Of a DNA stretch of 64,000 nt, positions 26,042 through 35,120 are shown piece after piece. The notes under the pieces are model-generated. The model was not told the DNA's origin. It made no database searches and saw only the letters and a list, made by a program, of their open reading frames with translations. Origin of the DNA: Streptomyces roseirectus (lineage in GTDB: Bacteria > Actinomycetota > Actinomycetes > Streptomycetales > Streptomycetaceae); assembly GCF_014489635.1 (NCBI RefSeq), contig NZ_CP060828.1, positions 1,178,001 through 1,242,000 of the forward strand, given 5' to 3'. Positions within the stretch are counted from its first letter, which is position 1. Each line of letters opens with the position of its first letter. A program made the translations under genes and the position numbers.

Positions 26042-27303
26042 CGGGCGTCTCCCGCGACGTCGGCGAGGAGGCCGGCCACCCGTTCCAGGGTGGTGTAGGT
26101 GGTGACGCGCAGCTTCGCGTCCGGCTGCGGCAGCCCGTAGCGGTCGAGGGCGCGGGAGAACAGTTCGATCTGTTTGACGGAGCCGACCGCGAGATCGGCC
26201 TCCAGATCGGCGTCCGCCGTCATCACGTCGACCGGGTACTCCAGATCCCCCGCGTACAGGGTCCTCAACTCCTCGATGAGCGCGGCGCGTTCGGGCAGAC
26301 CTCCGGCGCGTTTACCCGGCGTCGGCAAGGCCGGCGCGTCGCCCGTCAGGGCCGCCCGCAGGCCGTCGAGTCCGACGCGGGTGCGCAGCGGAGCGACGCA
26401 CACGGCGGCGGGCAGGGACTGTTCCACGAGGTCGGCCAGGGTGGCTTTGGGGCCGGTTTCGACGAAGCGCTCGACGCCGTCGCCGTACAGCGTGGTGACG
26501 GCCCGTCGGAAGTCGACGGGTTGCACGAGGTGGTGCGCGAGGGCTGAGCGGATGGACTCGGTGTCGCGGTGGTGGCCGCCCTGGGTGGGCGAGTGGACGG
26601 GGAGCGCGGGCAGGGACACGGCGGTGTCGGCGACGGCCGGTCCCAGGAGGGCTGCGGCCGGGGCGAGCAGCGGGCTGTGGAAGGGGTACGCGGAGCTCAG
26701 CCGGAAGTGGCGCAGGCCGAGCGTGTCGAGGGTGGCCGCGAGGGTGTCGAGTTCGTCGTCGGGTCCGGAGACGACCGTCTGGCGCGGCGCGTTGTCGGCG
26801 GCGACGTGCGTACGGGTCAGCCCGCACCCTTCGAGGAGCCGGGCGATCCGGCGGGCGCCGAGCGGGACGGCGAACATGCCGCCGGGCGGAGGCGGGGCGG
26901 CCCGCAGCGCGGCGTCCCGGGCGGTGAGGAGCCGGGCTCCGTCGGCCACCGTGAGGGCGCCGGCGGCGACGAGCGCCGTCAGCTCTCCGACGCTGTGGCC
27001 GAGCACCAGGTCGGGGGTGAGTCCGAGCGGGCCGGTCAGGAGCCTGAAGGAGACGAGTGAGGCGGCGTACAGGGCGAGGTGGAGGCGTTCGGGTTCGTCG
27101 CGGACGAGGGTGTCGGCGTCGGGGGCGAGGCGGTCGGTGAGCAGCGCGGACACGGACGCGGTCCCGGCCTCGGTGGCGGCCTGGTCGGCCTGGTCCAGTA
27201 CGTCGCCGACCGCTTCGGCGGCGCGGGCGTCGCGGTGCAGTTCGCTGAGGGAACCGGGCAGGTAGGCGCCCTGGCCGGGGAACATGACGGCGGTCGCGGG
27301 CAT
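26038..27303 (-). CDS. Acyltransferase-ACP didomain protein
   Basis: A 421-residue fusion. Residues 1-300 form a malonyl-CoA:ACP transacylase-type domain: FPGQG near residue 8, the nucleophile in GHSVGE (Ser104), and YPFHSP at the specificity site (malonyl enzymes have HAFH, methylmalonyl YASH), so the extender cannot be read with certainty. Residues 340-421 form an acyl carrier domain with DLAVGSVKQIE (Ser375 as the phosphopantetheine site); the usual Asp before the Ser is Gly. It could supply extender units or carry a primer from the acyl-AMP ligase. Overlaps FabL by 4 bp. Confidence 0.82.
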   Translation of the reverse strand: MPATAVMFPGQGAYLPGSLSELHRDARAAEAVGDVLDQADQAATEAGTASVSALLTDRLAPDADTLVRDEPERLHLALYAASLVSFRLLTGPLGLTPDLVLGHSVGELTALVAAGALTVADGARLLTARDAALRAAPPPPGGMFAVPLGARRIARLLEGCGLTRTHVAADNAPRQTVVSGPDDELDTLAATLDTLGLRHFRLSSAYPFHSPLLAPAAALLGPAVADTAVSLPALPVHSPTQGGHHRDTESIRSALAHHLVQPVDFRRAVTTLYGDGVERFVETGPKATLADLVEQSLPAAVCVAPLRTRVGLDGLRAALTGDAPALPTPGKRAGGLPERAALIEELRTLYAGDLEYPVDVMTADADLEADLAVGSVKQIELFSRALDRYGLPQPDAKLRVTTYTTLERVAGLLADVAGDAR

Positions 27304-27337
27304 GGGTGTGCTGCCTTCGGGCCGGTGGCCGGGGGGT

Positions 27338-29998
27338 TCAGTCGAGGCGGGCGTCTCCGTAGTACGCGGTGCGCATGAGGGTCTCCAGCTCCGTGCGCAG
27401 CGGCAGGCGCGGGTTGGTGGAGACGCACGGGTCGTCGTAGGCGTTGGCGGCCTGTTCGGGGAGCCGGTCGAGGAAGGTGTGCTCGGGTACGCCGAGCGCT
27501 TTGAAGGACGACTCGATGCCGGCGCTCTCGCGCAGGTCCTCCACGGCCCGGGCGAGCGCGCCGACCGCCTGCCGGGGGTCGTCCGCCGGGAGGCCGAGGT
27601 GGCGGGCGATGTCCTGGAGGCGTTCGGGGGCGCGGTAGGTCTCGTACGCGGGCCAGGCGGTCGGCCGGGCGGGGACGGTGCCGTTGTAACGGATGACGTG
27701 GGGCAGCAGCAGCGCGTTCGTGCGGCCGTGGGTGATGCCGTAGGTGGCGCCGAGGGTGTGGGACATCGCGTGGACGGCGCCGAGGAAGGCGCTGCCGAAC
27801 GCCATGCCGGCGACGGTGCCGGCGTGGTGCAGACGGGTCCTGGCCTCGGGGTCGTGCGGGCCGCTGCGGACGGCGCGCTCCAGGTGGCCGAAGACGAGCC
27901 GGATCGCCGTGAGGCAGAGTCCGTCGGTGAGGTCTCCGGCGTGCACGGAGACGTACGCCTCGATGGCGTGGGTGAGGGCGTCGAAGGCGGAGTCGGCTGT
28001 GACGGCCGGGGGGAGGTCGGTGGTGAGGGTGGCGTCGCACAGGGCGACGTCGGGGGTGAGGGTGGGGTCGACCAGGGGGTGTTTCAGGCCGGTGACGGGG
28101 TCGGTGATCACCGCGAAGGGGGTGACTTCCGAGCCCGATCCGGCGGTCGTGGGCACGCATACCAGCCGGGCCCGGGGGCCGGTGGCCGGTGCGGTGACCC
28201 GTTCGCGGAAGTCCATCGACTTCTGGCGCAGCGCCGTCAGGTCGACGTCCGGCCGTTCGTACAGCAGCCGCATCACCTTCGCGGCGTCCATGGCCGAACC
28301 GCCGCCCAGGGCGACGACGGTGTCGGGGCAAAACGCGCGTAGCCGGTCGGCGCCGCGCCGGACGGCGGGCAGGGCGGGGTCCGCTCCGATGTCGTCGAGG
28401 ACGTCCGTCTCGACGGGTGCGGGGCAACGGCGAAGGACGTCGAGGACGCGTCCGACGTGCCCTCGGCCGCGGGCGCCCGGACCGGTGACGAGGGTGACGC
28501 GGCGCAGGTCCGGGAGGTCGGCGAGGCGGCGGAGGCTGTAGGGCTCGGTGTGGATGAGGGGCGGCACGGTGAACCGGCGCGGGCGCGGGGTGCGTCGTCC
28601 GACGCGTTTGACGTTGAGCAGGTGGCCGGCCTGGATGTTGCCGGCGACCGCGTTGCCGCCGTAGGTGCCGCAGCCCAGGGTGAGGGAGGGCGGAAAGGCG
28701 TTGTAGAAGCCACCGATGCCGCCGAGGGAGGAGGGTGAGTTCCAGACCACGCGGGCCGCCTTGACGCGTCGTCCGAACTCCGCCACGAGGTCGTCGTCCG
28801 TGCCGTGGACGGCGGCGGTGTGCCCGAGGCCGTCGAAGGCCACGGTCTGTTCGGCGAGCCGCATACCGTGCTCGCGGTCGGCGGCTCGCACGACGGTCAG
28901 GACGGGGCAGAGTTTCTCCCGGGTGAGGGGTTCGCGGGGGCCGACGGCGGCCACCTCGGCCAGGATGAGCGAGGTGGAGGGAGGTACGGCGAAGCCGGCG
29001 GCCTCGGCGATCTGTGCGGCGGAGCGGCCTACGGCGTCGCTGTTGAGGTCGCCCGGGGCGCAGGAGGATCGGGCCGTCTCGGAGTCCCCGGTGCCGTCGG
29101 CGTCGCTGCCGAAGAGGTAGCGCGTGAGCAGCCGGGTCTCCTGCGCGGTGGTCACGTGGGCGTGCAGGCGCCGGAACTCGCGCAGGGCGGCGTCGGCGAT
29201 GGTCTCGTGGAGGATCACCGTCTGTTCGGAGGCGCAGACCATTCCGTGGTCGAAGGTCTTGGAGAGCACGATGTCGTGCACCGCACGGGGGACGTCGGCG
29301 GTGTGGTCCAGGTAGGCGGGGACGTTGCCCGCGCCGACGCCGAGAGCGGGTTTGCCCGCCGAGTAGGCGGCCCGTACCAGGCCGTTCCCTCCGGTGGCCA
29401 GGATCAGCGCGACGCCGGGGTGGCGCATCAGGCGGTCGGTGTTCTCCCGTGACGGGTCGTCGAGCCACTGGAGACAGTCCAGGGGTGCCCCGGCGGCGAC
29501 GGCGGCCTCCCGCAGGATCCGTGCGGTCTCCGCACAGCAGCGCTGGGCGGCGCGAGGGAAGGAGAAGACGACGGGGTTGCGTGTCTTGAGAGCGATGAGC
29601 GACTTGAAGATCACCGTGGAGGTGGGGTTCGTGACCGGGACGACGGCGTGGATCACCCCGACGGGGTCGGCGATCTCCACGACGCCGTCGATGTCGTCAC
29701 GTCCGATGACGCCGACGGTTCTGAGGCCGTCGAGGTGGCGGGCGACCCGCTCGCAGGCGAACAGGTTCTTCGCCGCCTTGTCCTCCACGAGTCCACGTCC
29801 CGTCTCCTCCACCGCCAGCCGGGCGAGATGGGAATGGCGCCGCAGCACCGCCTGCGCCGCCGTCTCGACGATCCGGTCCACCAGTTCCTGGCCCATCCGC
29901 TCGAACGCGGCGAGCGCCGCCGTGGCGCGGTCCACCGCGCTGTCCACCGGACACGGCTCGCGGCCGTCTCTCTCCTGGGTCGAAGCGGGTTGGGACAT
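27338..29998 (-). CDS. adhE: Bifunctional acetaldehyde/alcohol dehydrogenase AdhE
   Basis: An 886-residue two-domain enzyme. N-terminal CoA-acylating aldehyde dehydrogenase (1-460) with VVPVTNPTSTVIFKSL and the catalytic Cys255 in HGMVCASEQ; C-terminal iron-dependent alcohol dehydrogenase (about 480-886) with GGGSAMDAAK, VPTTAGSGSEVTPFAV and the metal ligands in DALTHAIEAY and HAMSHTLGATYGITHG. It reduces acyl-CoA to aldehyde and then alcohol with two NADH. Start ATG 29998 has AGGAG five bases upstream. AdhE is a fermentative enzyme in most bacteria; here it lies inside a lipid cluster, 34 bp before AT-ACP, so a longer acyl-CoA substrate is possible. All key residues seen appear intact. Confidence 0.9.
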   Translation of the reverse strand: MSQPASTQERDGREPCPVDSAVDRATAALAAFERMGQELVDRIVETAAQAVLRRHSHLARLAVEETGRGLVEDKAAKNLFACERVARHLDGLRTVGVIGRDDIDGVVEIADPVGVIHAVVPVTNPTSTVIFKSLIALKTRNPVVFSFPRAAQRCCAETARILREAAVAAGAPLDCLQWLDDPSRENTDRLMRHPGVALILATGGNGLVRAAYSAGKPALGVGAGNVPAYLDHTADVPRAVHDIVLSKTFDHGMVCASEQTVILHETIADAALREFRRLHAHVTTAQETRLLTRYLFGSDADGTGDSETARSSCAPGDLNSDAVGRSAAQIAEAAGFAVPPSTSLILAEVAAVGPREPLTREKLCPVLTVVRAADREHGMRLAEQTVAFDGLGHTAAVHGTDDDLVAEFGRRVKAARVVWNSPSSLGGIGGFYNAFPPSLTLGCGTYGGNAVAGNIQAGHLLNVKRVGRRTPRPRRFTVPPLIHTEPYSLRRLADLPDLRRVTLVTGPGARGRGHVGRVLDVLRRCPAPVETDVLDDIGADPALPAVRRGADRLRAFCPDTVVALGGGSAMDAAKVMRLLYERPDVDLTALRQKSMDFRERVTAPATGPRARLVCVPTTAGSGSEVTPFAVITDPVTGLKHPLVDPTLTPDVALCDATLTTDLPPAVTADSAFDALTHAIEAYVSVHAGDLTDGLCLTAIRLVFGHLERAVRSGPHDPEARTRLHHAGTVAGMAFGSAFLGAVHAMSHTLGATYGITHGRTNALLLPHVIRYNGTVPARPTAWPAYETYRAPERLQDIARHLGLPADDPRQAVGALARAVEDLRESAGIESSFKALGVPEHTFLDRLPEQAANAYDDPCVSTNPRLPLRTELETLMRTAYYGDARLD

Positions 29999-30109
29999 GC
30001 TCACTCCTGTTCCGGGAAATGACGGGGCCTTGAACGTGCCGCTGTCTCCTGTCCTCAGCCATGAGAAAGGGGACCCGCCGCATCGCACCACCTGCCGGAC
30101 CGCTCCAGC

Positions 30110-30127
30110 GGGTTGAACGGGTTGAAC
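30110..30127. promoter_or_regulatory. Tandem 9-bp repeat in AdhE upstream region
   Basis: GGGTTGAAC occurs twice head to tail (30110-30127) in the 170-bp gap between the acyl-AMP ligase stop and the AdhE start. A related tandem, read on the minus strand as GTGTTGAAC-ATGTTGAAG, lies upstream of the ligase. Possible operator for a cluster regulator; no regulator gene is in the cluster. Confidence 0.35.
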
Positions 30128-30168
30128 CGGAGTGCTTACCCTGTCCGGTCTCCGTCCCTCTCCTCTCC

Positions 30169-31893
30169 TCACTCTCCGGGCGAGCAGGCGGCCTTGTGGT
30201 GGAGTTCGCCCTTGCGGTACAGGTTCCAGGCAGTGGCGCGCTGTGGCTTGCCGCTTGTCGTCATGGGAATGCCGCCACGGCCGACCCACAGCACGTGCAG
30301 CGCCACTTCGCCGCCGGTGAAGAGCCCGACAGCTTCCTGGATCTGGTGCAGATGCGGTGCCGGATCGAAGGTCGTCAAGACGAGCAGGGCCGGTTCTCCC
30401 TCGTCGCCGCCGGCGGCCAGGACACGCCGTGGTCCGATGCCGAGGCGTCCAGCGAGCCCGAGTTCGATGTCTTCCATGAAGACGGTGCCGTGGTCCAGAC
30501 GCAGCGTGTCCGCGAGCCGACCGACGACGTACAGCTCACCCTCGTGCAGGAAACCGGCGTCGCCCGTGTACAGAACGTCCCCCGCCAGCCGGGCGGTGCC
30601 GCCGACGTTCCCGGCGAGGTAGTCCGTGGCGAGTGCGGGGGAGGTGACCCGGATCTCGCCGAGCGAACCGTCGTCCAGAGGCCGGTCCTCCTGGTCCACG
30701 ATGTCGATGCGTACGCCGCGCAGAGCGGGGCCGCAGCTCGTGTGCCACAGCCAGGGCTCGTCGACGGGTGTGCCCGACAGCCGGCGTTCTCCGTCGTTCG
30801 GCATCCGCCGGCCGATGGACCGGGCACCCTCGGGAATCCGGATCAGCCGGGCAGGGGTCGCGTCGGGGGTCCCGCAGGTCACCGCGAGGACCGTCTCGGC
30901 CATCCCGTACGCGGGCGCCACCGTCGTACGGTCGAATCCGTACGGCTCCAGGAGGGACGTGAAACGGGCGAGGACAGCGGAGTCGACGCGTTCGGCGCCG
31001 GTGATGACCGTGCGCACGTGGGAGAAGTCCAGACCCTCCAGGTTCATCCGGTCCAGATGTTTGTGGACGCGCTCGAACCCGAAATTCGGCATCGTCATGA
31101 TCGGATACGGACTGCGGCCGTACTCGGTGAGCCAGGCTCCTGGATTCAGGACGAACTGCTCGGGGCGCATCAGGGCGTGTTCCCACTGCTTCGCCACGGG
31201 AAGCAGCAGATTACCGATCAGTCCCATGTCGTGATAAAGGGGCAGCCACGAAACCCCGCACCACCCGGTGTCGGGAAGAGCGGAGGAGAGCAGAAGCAAT
31301 TGCGCTCGCAGGGCCTGGTCGGACACCAGCAAGGCACGCGGGAGACCCCGCGATCCCGAGGTGAACTGGATCAGGCCGTTGCAGTGGGCCTCCACCGCAC
31401 CGTCGGGCTGTGCGTCACATTCCGGACCCAGCACCGTGATGTCCCAGCCGCAGGCGGCCGCGGCCTCCGTCACGGCGTCGGCGTACTCGGGCCAGGCCAC
31501 CGCGAACCGGGGCGGGCAGAAGGCGGCGAGGTCCGCGAGGTAGGCGCTGTAGGGGGTTCGGCCGCTCAGCGCCCAGGGCAGCGGCAGGACCACGGGCCGC
31601 GCACCCGCGAGCAGGGTTCCGTAGAAGGCGGTGACAAGGTCCGGGCCCGTGGGCATGACGATCGGCACGACGTCGTCCGGGCCCACCCCGGCGGCGCGCA
31701 GCGCCGCCGCCCGGCCGCGGCTGTCGGTGGCGAGTTCCGCGTAGGTCAACCGCTGCCATCCGCCGTCCTCTCCGCAGAAGCGGATGCCGCGGTCGTAGCG
31801 GGGGTACTTGATCCAGTCGGTCATCGAAACGGTGTCGGAGAGACGGGGCACGGAGAACTCCAGGAATTTCTCGGCGGACTTTTTCGGTCGCAT
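30169..31893 (-). CDS. Fatty-acyl-AMP ligase (FAAL/FadD-like)
   Basis: A 574-residue adenylate-forming enzyme that activates a fatty acid as acyl-AMP for transfer to a carrier protein. Seen: P-loop-like FTSGSRGLPRALLVSDQAL, the FAAL hallmark SWLPLYHDMGLIG, YGMAETVLAVTCG, TGDAGFLHEGELYVVGR and the C-terminal TTSGKPQR lysine. SWLPLYHDMGLIG favours FAAL over CoA ligase. Start ATG 31893 is the first plausible one; MTDWIKYP 23 residues in is an alternative. Last residues extend with a His/Lys-rich tail. Likely primes the neighbouring PKS or the AT-ACP protein. Confidence 0.85.
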   Translation of the reverse strand: MRPKKSAEKFLEFSVPRLSDTVSMTDWIKYPRYDRGIRFCGEDGGWQRLTYAELATDSRGRAAALRAAGVGPDDVVPIVMPTGPDLVTAFYGTLLAGARPVVLPLPWALSGRTPYSAYLADLAAFCPPRFAVAWPEYADAVTEAAAACGWDITVLGPECDAQPDGAVEAHCNGLIQFTSGSRGLPRALLVSDQALRAQLLLLSSALPDTGWCGVSWLPLYHDMGLIGNLLLPVAKQWEHALMRPEQFVLNPGAWLTEYGRSPYPIMTMPNFGFERVHKHLDRMNLEGLDFSHVRTVITGAERVDSAVLARFTSLLEPYGFDRTTVAPAYGMAETVLAVTCGTPDATPARLIRIPEGARSIGRRMPNDGERRLSGTPVDEPWLWHTSCGPALRGVRIDIVDQEDRPLDDGSLGEIRVTSPALATDYLAGNVGGTARLAGDVLYTGDAGFLHEGELYVVGRLADTLRLDHGTVFMEDIELGLAGRLGIGPRRVLAAGGDEGEPALLVLTTFDPAPHLHQIQEAVGLFTGGEVALHVLWVGRGGIPMTTSGKPQRATAWNLYRKGELHHKAACSPGE

Positions 31894-32043
31894 ACAAGCG
31901 ACGGGAAAATAGTTACCGATTCCCTCCGCCCGGTCATGGATCCCCACTTCTCTACGGGCAACCGAAAATGAAATGAACACATCGGAGATCCCCTCAAGGT
32001 CCCGGCACATTCAACACTCCGAGTGAATCCCGATATGCTGATC

Positions 32044-32133
32044 AGTTGCCCGGAACGGTTCTGCTCACCGCGATTCACGGATCTCCCTTCAACATGTTCA
32101 ACACCGATGAAGCTCCGGGTGTCGCGGGCAACT
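32044..32133. promoter_or_regulatory. Inverted repeats in ligase upstream region
   Basis: AGTTGCCCG (32044-32052) and CGGGCAACT (32125-32133) are perfect 9-bp inverted arms 72 nt apart. Between them lies TTCAACATGTTCAACAC (32088-32104), which contains the palindrome AACATGTT and a 9-bp spaced TTGAA repeat on the minus strand. They occupy the 250-bp gap before the acyl-AMP ligase and may be promoter operators or a terminator-like leader. Confidence 0.35.
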
Positions 32134-32143
32134 CAACTGCCTG

Positions 32144-33529
32144 TCAGCGCAGACGCAGTACCGGCCACCCCTGCGCGAGGGCATGACGCCGCAGAGCCGT
32201 GTCCGGATTGACGGCATGGGGCCGGCCGACCATGCCCAGCATGGGCAGGTCGCTGTGGGAGTCGCTGTAGGCGTAGCTCGCCGCCAGGTCCCAACCGTGC
32301 TCGGCGGCGAGAGCGGCCATCGCCGGGACTTTCGCAGCGCCGTAGGGGTAGTCCGAGACGGCGCCGGTGTAGTGGCCGTCCTCGACCACGAACCGTGCGG
32401 CGATCACGTGATCCGCGCCGATCAGACGGCCCACAGGTTCGGCGATGACGCTGCTGCACGCCGTGACCAGCACCACGGGGCGGGCGGCAGTGCGGTGTTC
32501 GTCGATGAGTGCCTGGACGCGGGGGTGGATCAGCGGTGCCAGGACGGTGCCGACGTGTTCCTCGACGATCTTCCCGACCCGGTCGTGGGGCCAGCCCCTG
32601 AAGAGCGTGGACAGTACGGCGCGCAGCCGCTCCACGTCCTGGTCGTCGGCGCCCTTGAGCAGGAACCGCGCCTGGCCGAGGGCGGCGCGGAGCATGGTGG
32701 AGCGACGGATGAGTCCGGCCCTGCGGAAGGCAGGGGCCAGGGCGAGCGTGCACGACTTCAGCGTCACGGTCTTGTCCAGGTCGAAGAACGCGGCGGCGAC
32801 ACCGGACCCGCTGTCCTCGCCGCTCCCCCGCCCTCCCCCGCTCCGTGCCTTCGACGCGTACACGTCGACGTACTCCTGTCCCGACAGTTCCCCGATCCGC
32901 CGCATCACGGCGCGGGTCACCCGCTCCAGTTCGCCCCTGTCCGGCGAGCCGTCGACCGCCTGGGTGAACGTCATGGGTGCCCCGATGCGGACGGTGGGCC
33001 GGGCGAGCCGGATACCGCGGGTGCCGCGTGGCTGGATGCGGTCCGTACCGGTCAGGCCGACCGGTACGACAGGTGCGCCGGAGGTGAGCGCGTTCATCGC
33101 GACGGCCCCGACGCGCCCCCGGTAGAGCCGGCCGTCGGGCGAGCGGGTGCCCTCGGGGTAGACGCCGAGCAGCCTCCCCTCGTCCAGGACCCGTGCGGCC
33201 GAGCCGATGGCGCGGACGGCGCCGCGTGCGTTCGCGCGGTCGACGGGCAGTTGGCCGGTGCCTCGGAAGAAGGCGGCCATGGCTCGCCCTTTGAGGCCGG
33301 GCCGGTCGAAGTAGTCGCTCTTGGCCAGGAAGGTCAGGGGCCGCCGGACGACCATGGCCAGCAGCAGGGAGTCGCAGAACGCCAGATGGTTCGCCGCGAT
33401 GATCGCGGGGCCAGTGCCGGGGACATGGTCCAGGCCCTCGACCTTGGGCCGGAACACGACGCGGCAGAGAGGGCTGAAGCAGGTGCGGATCAACCGGTAG
33501 AGCAGGGGAGCCTTCTCTCGTCCGGTCAT
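32144..33529 (-). CDS. Fused lysophospholipid acyltransferase (PlsC) and HAD-IB phosphatase
   Basis: A 461-residue fusion. Residues 1-225: PlsC/AGPAT domain with HX4D motif (His48, Asp53 in NHLAFCDS), FFRGTGQLPVDR, YPEGTRSPDG and VVPVGL. Residues 245-461: HAD-IB phosphatase with FFDLDKTVT (Asp250, Asp252), VTACSS, and SDSHSDLPML for the metal Asp. PlsC puts an acyl chain on a lysophospholipid or other alcohol; the HAD half would remove a phosphate. Such fusions occur in actinobacteria. Here it suggests the polyketide/fatty chain is esterified to a glycerol-phosphate-like acceptor. Start ATG 33529 overlaps the upstream stop by 4 bp. Confidence 0.85.
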   Translation of the reverse strand: MTGREKAPLLYRLIRTCFSPLCRVVFRPKVEGLDHVPGTGPAIIAANHLAFCDSLLLAMVVRRPLTFLAKSDYFDRPGLKGRAMAAFFRGTGQLPVDRANARGAVRAIGSAARVLDEGRLLGVYPEGTRSPDGRLYRGRVGAVAMNALTSGAPVVPVGLTGTDRIQPRGTRGIRLARPTVRIGAPMTFTQAVDGSPDRGELERVTRAVMRRIGELSGQEYVDVYASKARSGGGRGSGEDSGSGVAAAFFDLDKTVTLKSCTLALAPAFRRAGLIRRSTMLRAALGQARFLLKGADDQDVERLRAVLSTLFRGWPHDRVGKIVEEHVGTVLAPLIHPRVQALIDEHRTAARPVVLVTACSSVIAEPVGRLIGADHVIAARFVVEDGHYTGAVSDYPYGAAKVPAMAALAAEHGWDLAASYAYSDSHSDLPMLGMVGRPHAVNPDTALRRHALAQGWPVLRLR

Positions 33530-35100
33530 CGCACGGGCACCTGGAGCGTCGTGGTAGCGCTGTCGAAGGTCAGGGAGCCCAGAAGGGAGTTGCGGCTGAC
33601 GTACAGCGGGTCGCGGCTGTCGATGACCAACTGAAGGCGGTGGCCGGCGGGGAGGTCGTAGGCGGTGGCCGAGAGGTCGAGGTCCACCGGGAAGGGGTGG
33701 TGAGGGGCGCGGTCGTGGAAGGAGTGGGGGGCGTGGGTGATCAGTCTGCCGAGGCCGGTGGGGCCGACGTCGTACAGGTAGGCGTAGAAGGTGCCTTGGG
33801 AGGTGCCAGGGGTCACCGTGGTGTGCAGTCGGGGGATGCCGCGCAGGCGTTGGACTCCGTCTGCGGGCGGTGCGCTCCAGACGGCGGCGGAGCCCGGCGG
33901 CAGCAGAGGGGCGGCGGCGAGCGGGGGCAGGCCGACGAGTTCGTCGGTGATCCCGCCGAACTCGAATCCGGCGTCGGCTCCGGAGTCCAGGGCGGTGAGG
34001 ACCGTCGGGTGTTGTCCGGTGACCGGGGTGAGGGGCGGGGTGAGAGTGCGGGCGGAGATCGCGGACCAGGTCGCGTAGTGCTCATCGTCCTGAGGCTCGG
34101 ACAAGAGGCCGTTACGGGGCTGGAGGACGAGCGGGGTGGTGATGTCGGGGTCGCCAGTGGTGTGCCGTAGATGCCGGTCGAACCAGCGGCGGGTGTTCTC
34201 CCAGGGGAGGGTCGCGAGGCCGGTGAAGCCCTCGATCTCGCGGGTGGCGTGGTCACCGGGGCGGATCTCCAGCCGTTTCGGTCCGGTGTAGCCGTCGAAG
34301 AAGTCGGCGATGCGGTTGGGGGTCTGGGCGGTGTCGAACCAGGTGGCCGCCATGAACACGGCCGGGTGGTGGGCGTTCAGCCGGTCGAGCCGGGTGAGGG
34401 GGGAGCGAGTGCGCGCCCACTGCTCGAAATGGGGGCTCGGGTCCGGGTTCTCGGCGTACTCGGCCAGGATCTGTTCGAGGTCGGCGTCCGGCCGTGCCTC
34501 GGCCCGGATGATGGTCTTCTGCGTGAGGAAGGTCTGAAGCCGCCGGGTGTCGCCGCCGTAAAGTACGTCCTGTTTGTCCACCCAGCCGGCCAGGGAGGCG
34601 ACGGCTTTGATCCGGGGGTCCTCGGCGGCGGCCAGCAGGCTGACGACGGCACCGTAGGAGACCCCGGCCATGCCCACCCTGCGGGGGTCGGCGGTGGTGT
34701 GGGCGAGGGCCCAGGAGGTCAGCCGGGACGCGTCCGCGACGTCGGCCGGGCCTGCCCAGCCGCAGGTCCCGCCGGAGCCGAGATAGCCGCGCGGCTGGTA
34801 GGCGACGACGACGTAACCGGCCTCGGCCAGGCGTTTCGCCTGAAGCAGATACGCCTCCACCGGGTAGAGGAACGGACCGGGCATGACGATCAGCGGATGC
34901 GGTCCGGGGCCGGCGGGCTCGTACACCTCGGTCCGCAGCCGTACCCCGGGTTCGACCTCGACCGAGGTGATCGCGGGCAGGACCGAGAGGGCGAGATGAC
35001 CGGCCGGGGACGGCGGTTGCTCGGCCGCGGAGGCACCGAGGGCTCCTTGGGCGAGGGCGAGCGCTGCCGCCATAGTGACGACGAGGGGGCGTGCGGGCAC
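33526..35100 (-). CDS. Secreted CocE/NonD-type (X-Pro dipeptidyl-peptidase-like) hydrolase
   Basis: A 524-residue alpha/beta hydrolase with signal peptide (hydrophobic core VVTMAAALALAQ, cut near GASAAEQ). Seen: nucleophile in GMAGVSYGAVV, PRGYLGSGGTC, catalytic His in RPGDHATREI, and the C-terminal jelly-roll typical of PepX/CocE proteins (LPAGHRLQLVIDSRDPLYVS). Acts outside the membrane on an ester or amide. Start GTG 35100 has CGGAG six bases upstream. Overlaps PlsC-HAD by 4 bp, so it is an operon member; it may mature or transfer the exported lipid. Confidence 0.8.
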   Translation of the reverse strand: MPARPLVVTMAAALALAQGALGASAAEQPPSPAGHLALSVLPAITSVEVEPGVRLRTEVYEPAGPGPHPLIVMPGPFLYPVEAYLLQAKRLAEAGYVVVAYQPRGYLGSGGTCGWAGPADVADASRLTSWALAHTTADPRRVGMAGVSYGAVVSLLAAAEDPRIKAVASLAGWVDKQDVLYGGDTRRLQTFLTQKTIIRAEARPDADLEQILAEYAENPDPSPHFEQWARTRSPLTRLDRLNAHHPAVFMAATWFDTAQTPNRIADFFDGYTGPKRLEIRPGDHATREIEGFTGLATLPWENTRRWFDRHLRHTTGDPDITTPLVLQPRNGLLSEPQDDEHYATWSAISARTLTPPLTPVTGQHPTVLTALDSGADAGFEFGGITDELVGLPPLAAAPLLPPGSAAVWSAPPADGVQRLRGIPRLHTTVTPGTSQGTFYAYLYDVGPTGLGRLITHAPHSFHDRAPHHPFPVDLDLSATAYDLPAGHRLQLVIDSRDPLYVSRNSLLGSLTFDSATTTLQVPVR

Positions 35101-35120
35101 AGTGGGCTCCGTTCCGGAAG

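Noticed and set aside
27036-29468. An 810-codon Arg/Pro-rich leftward frame overlapping AdhE
   Set aside because: Out-of-frame shadow of AdhE and AT-ACP; arginine/proline composition and no domains.
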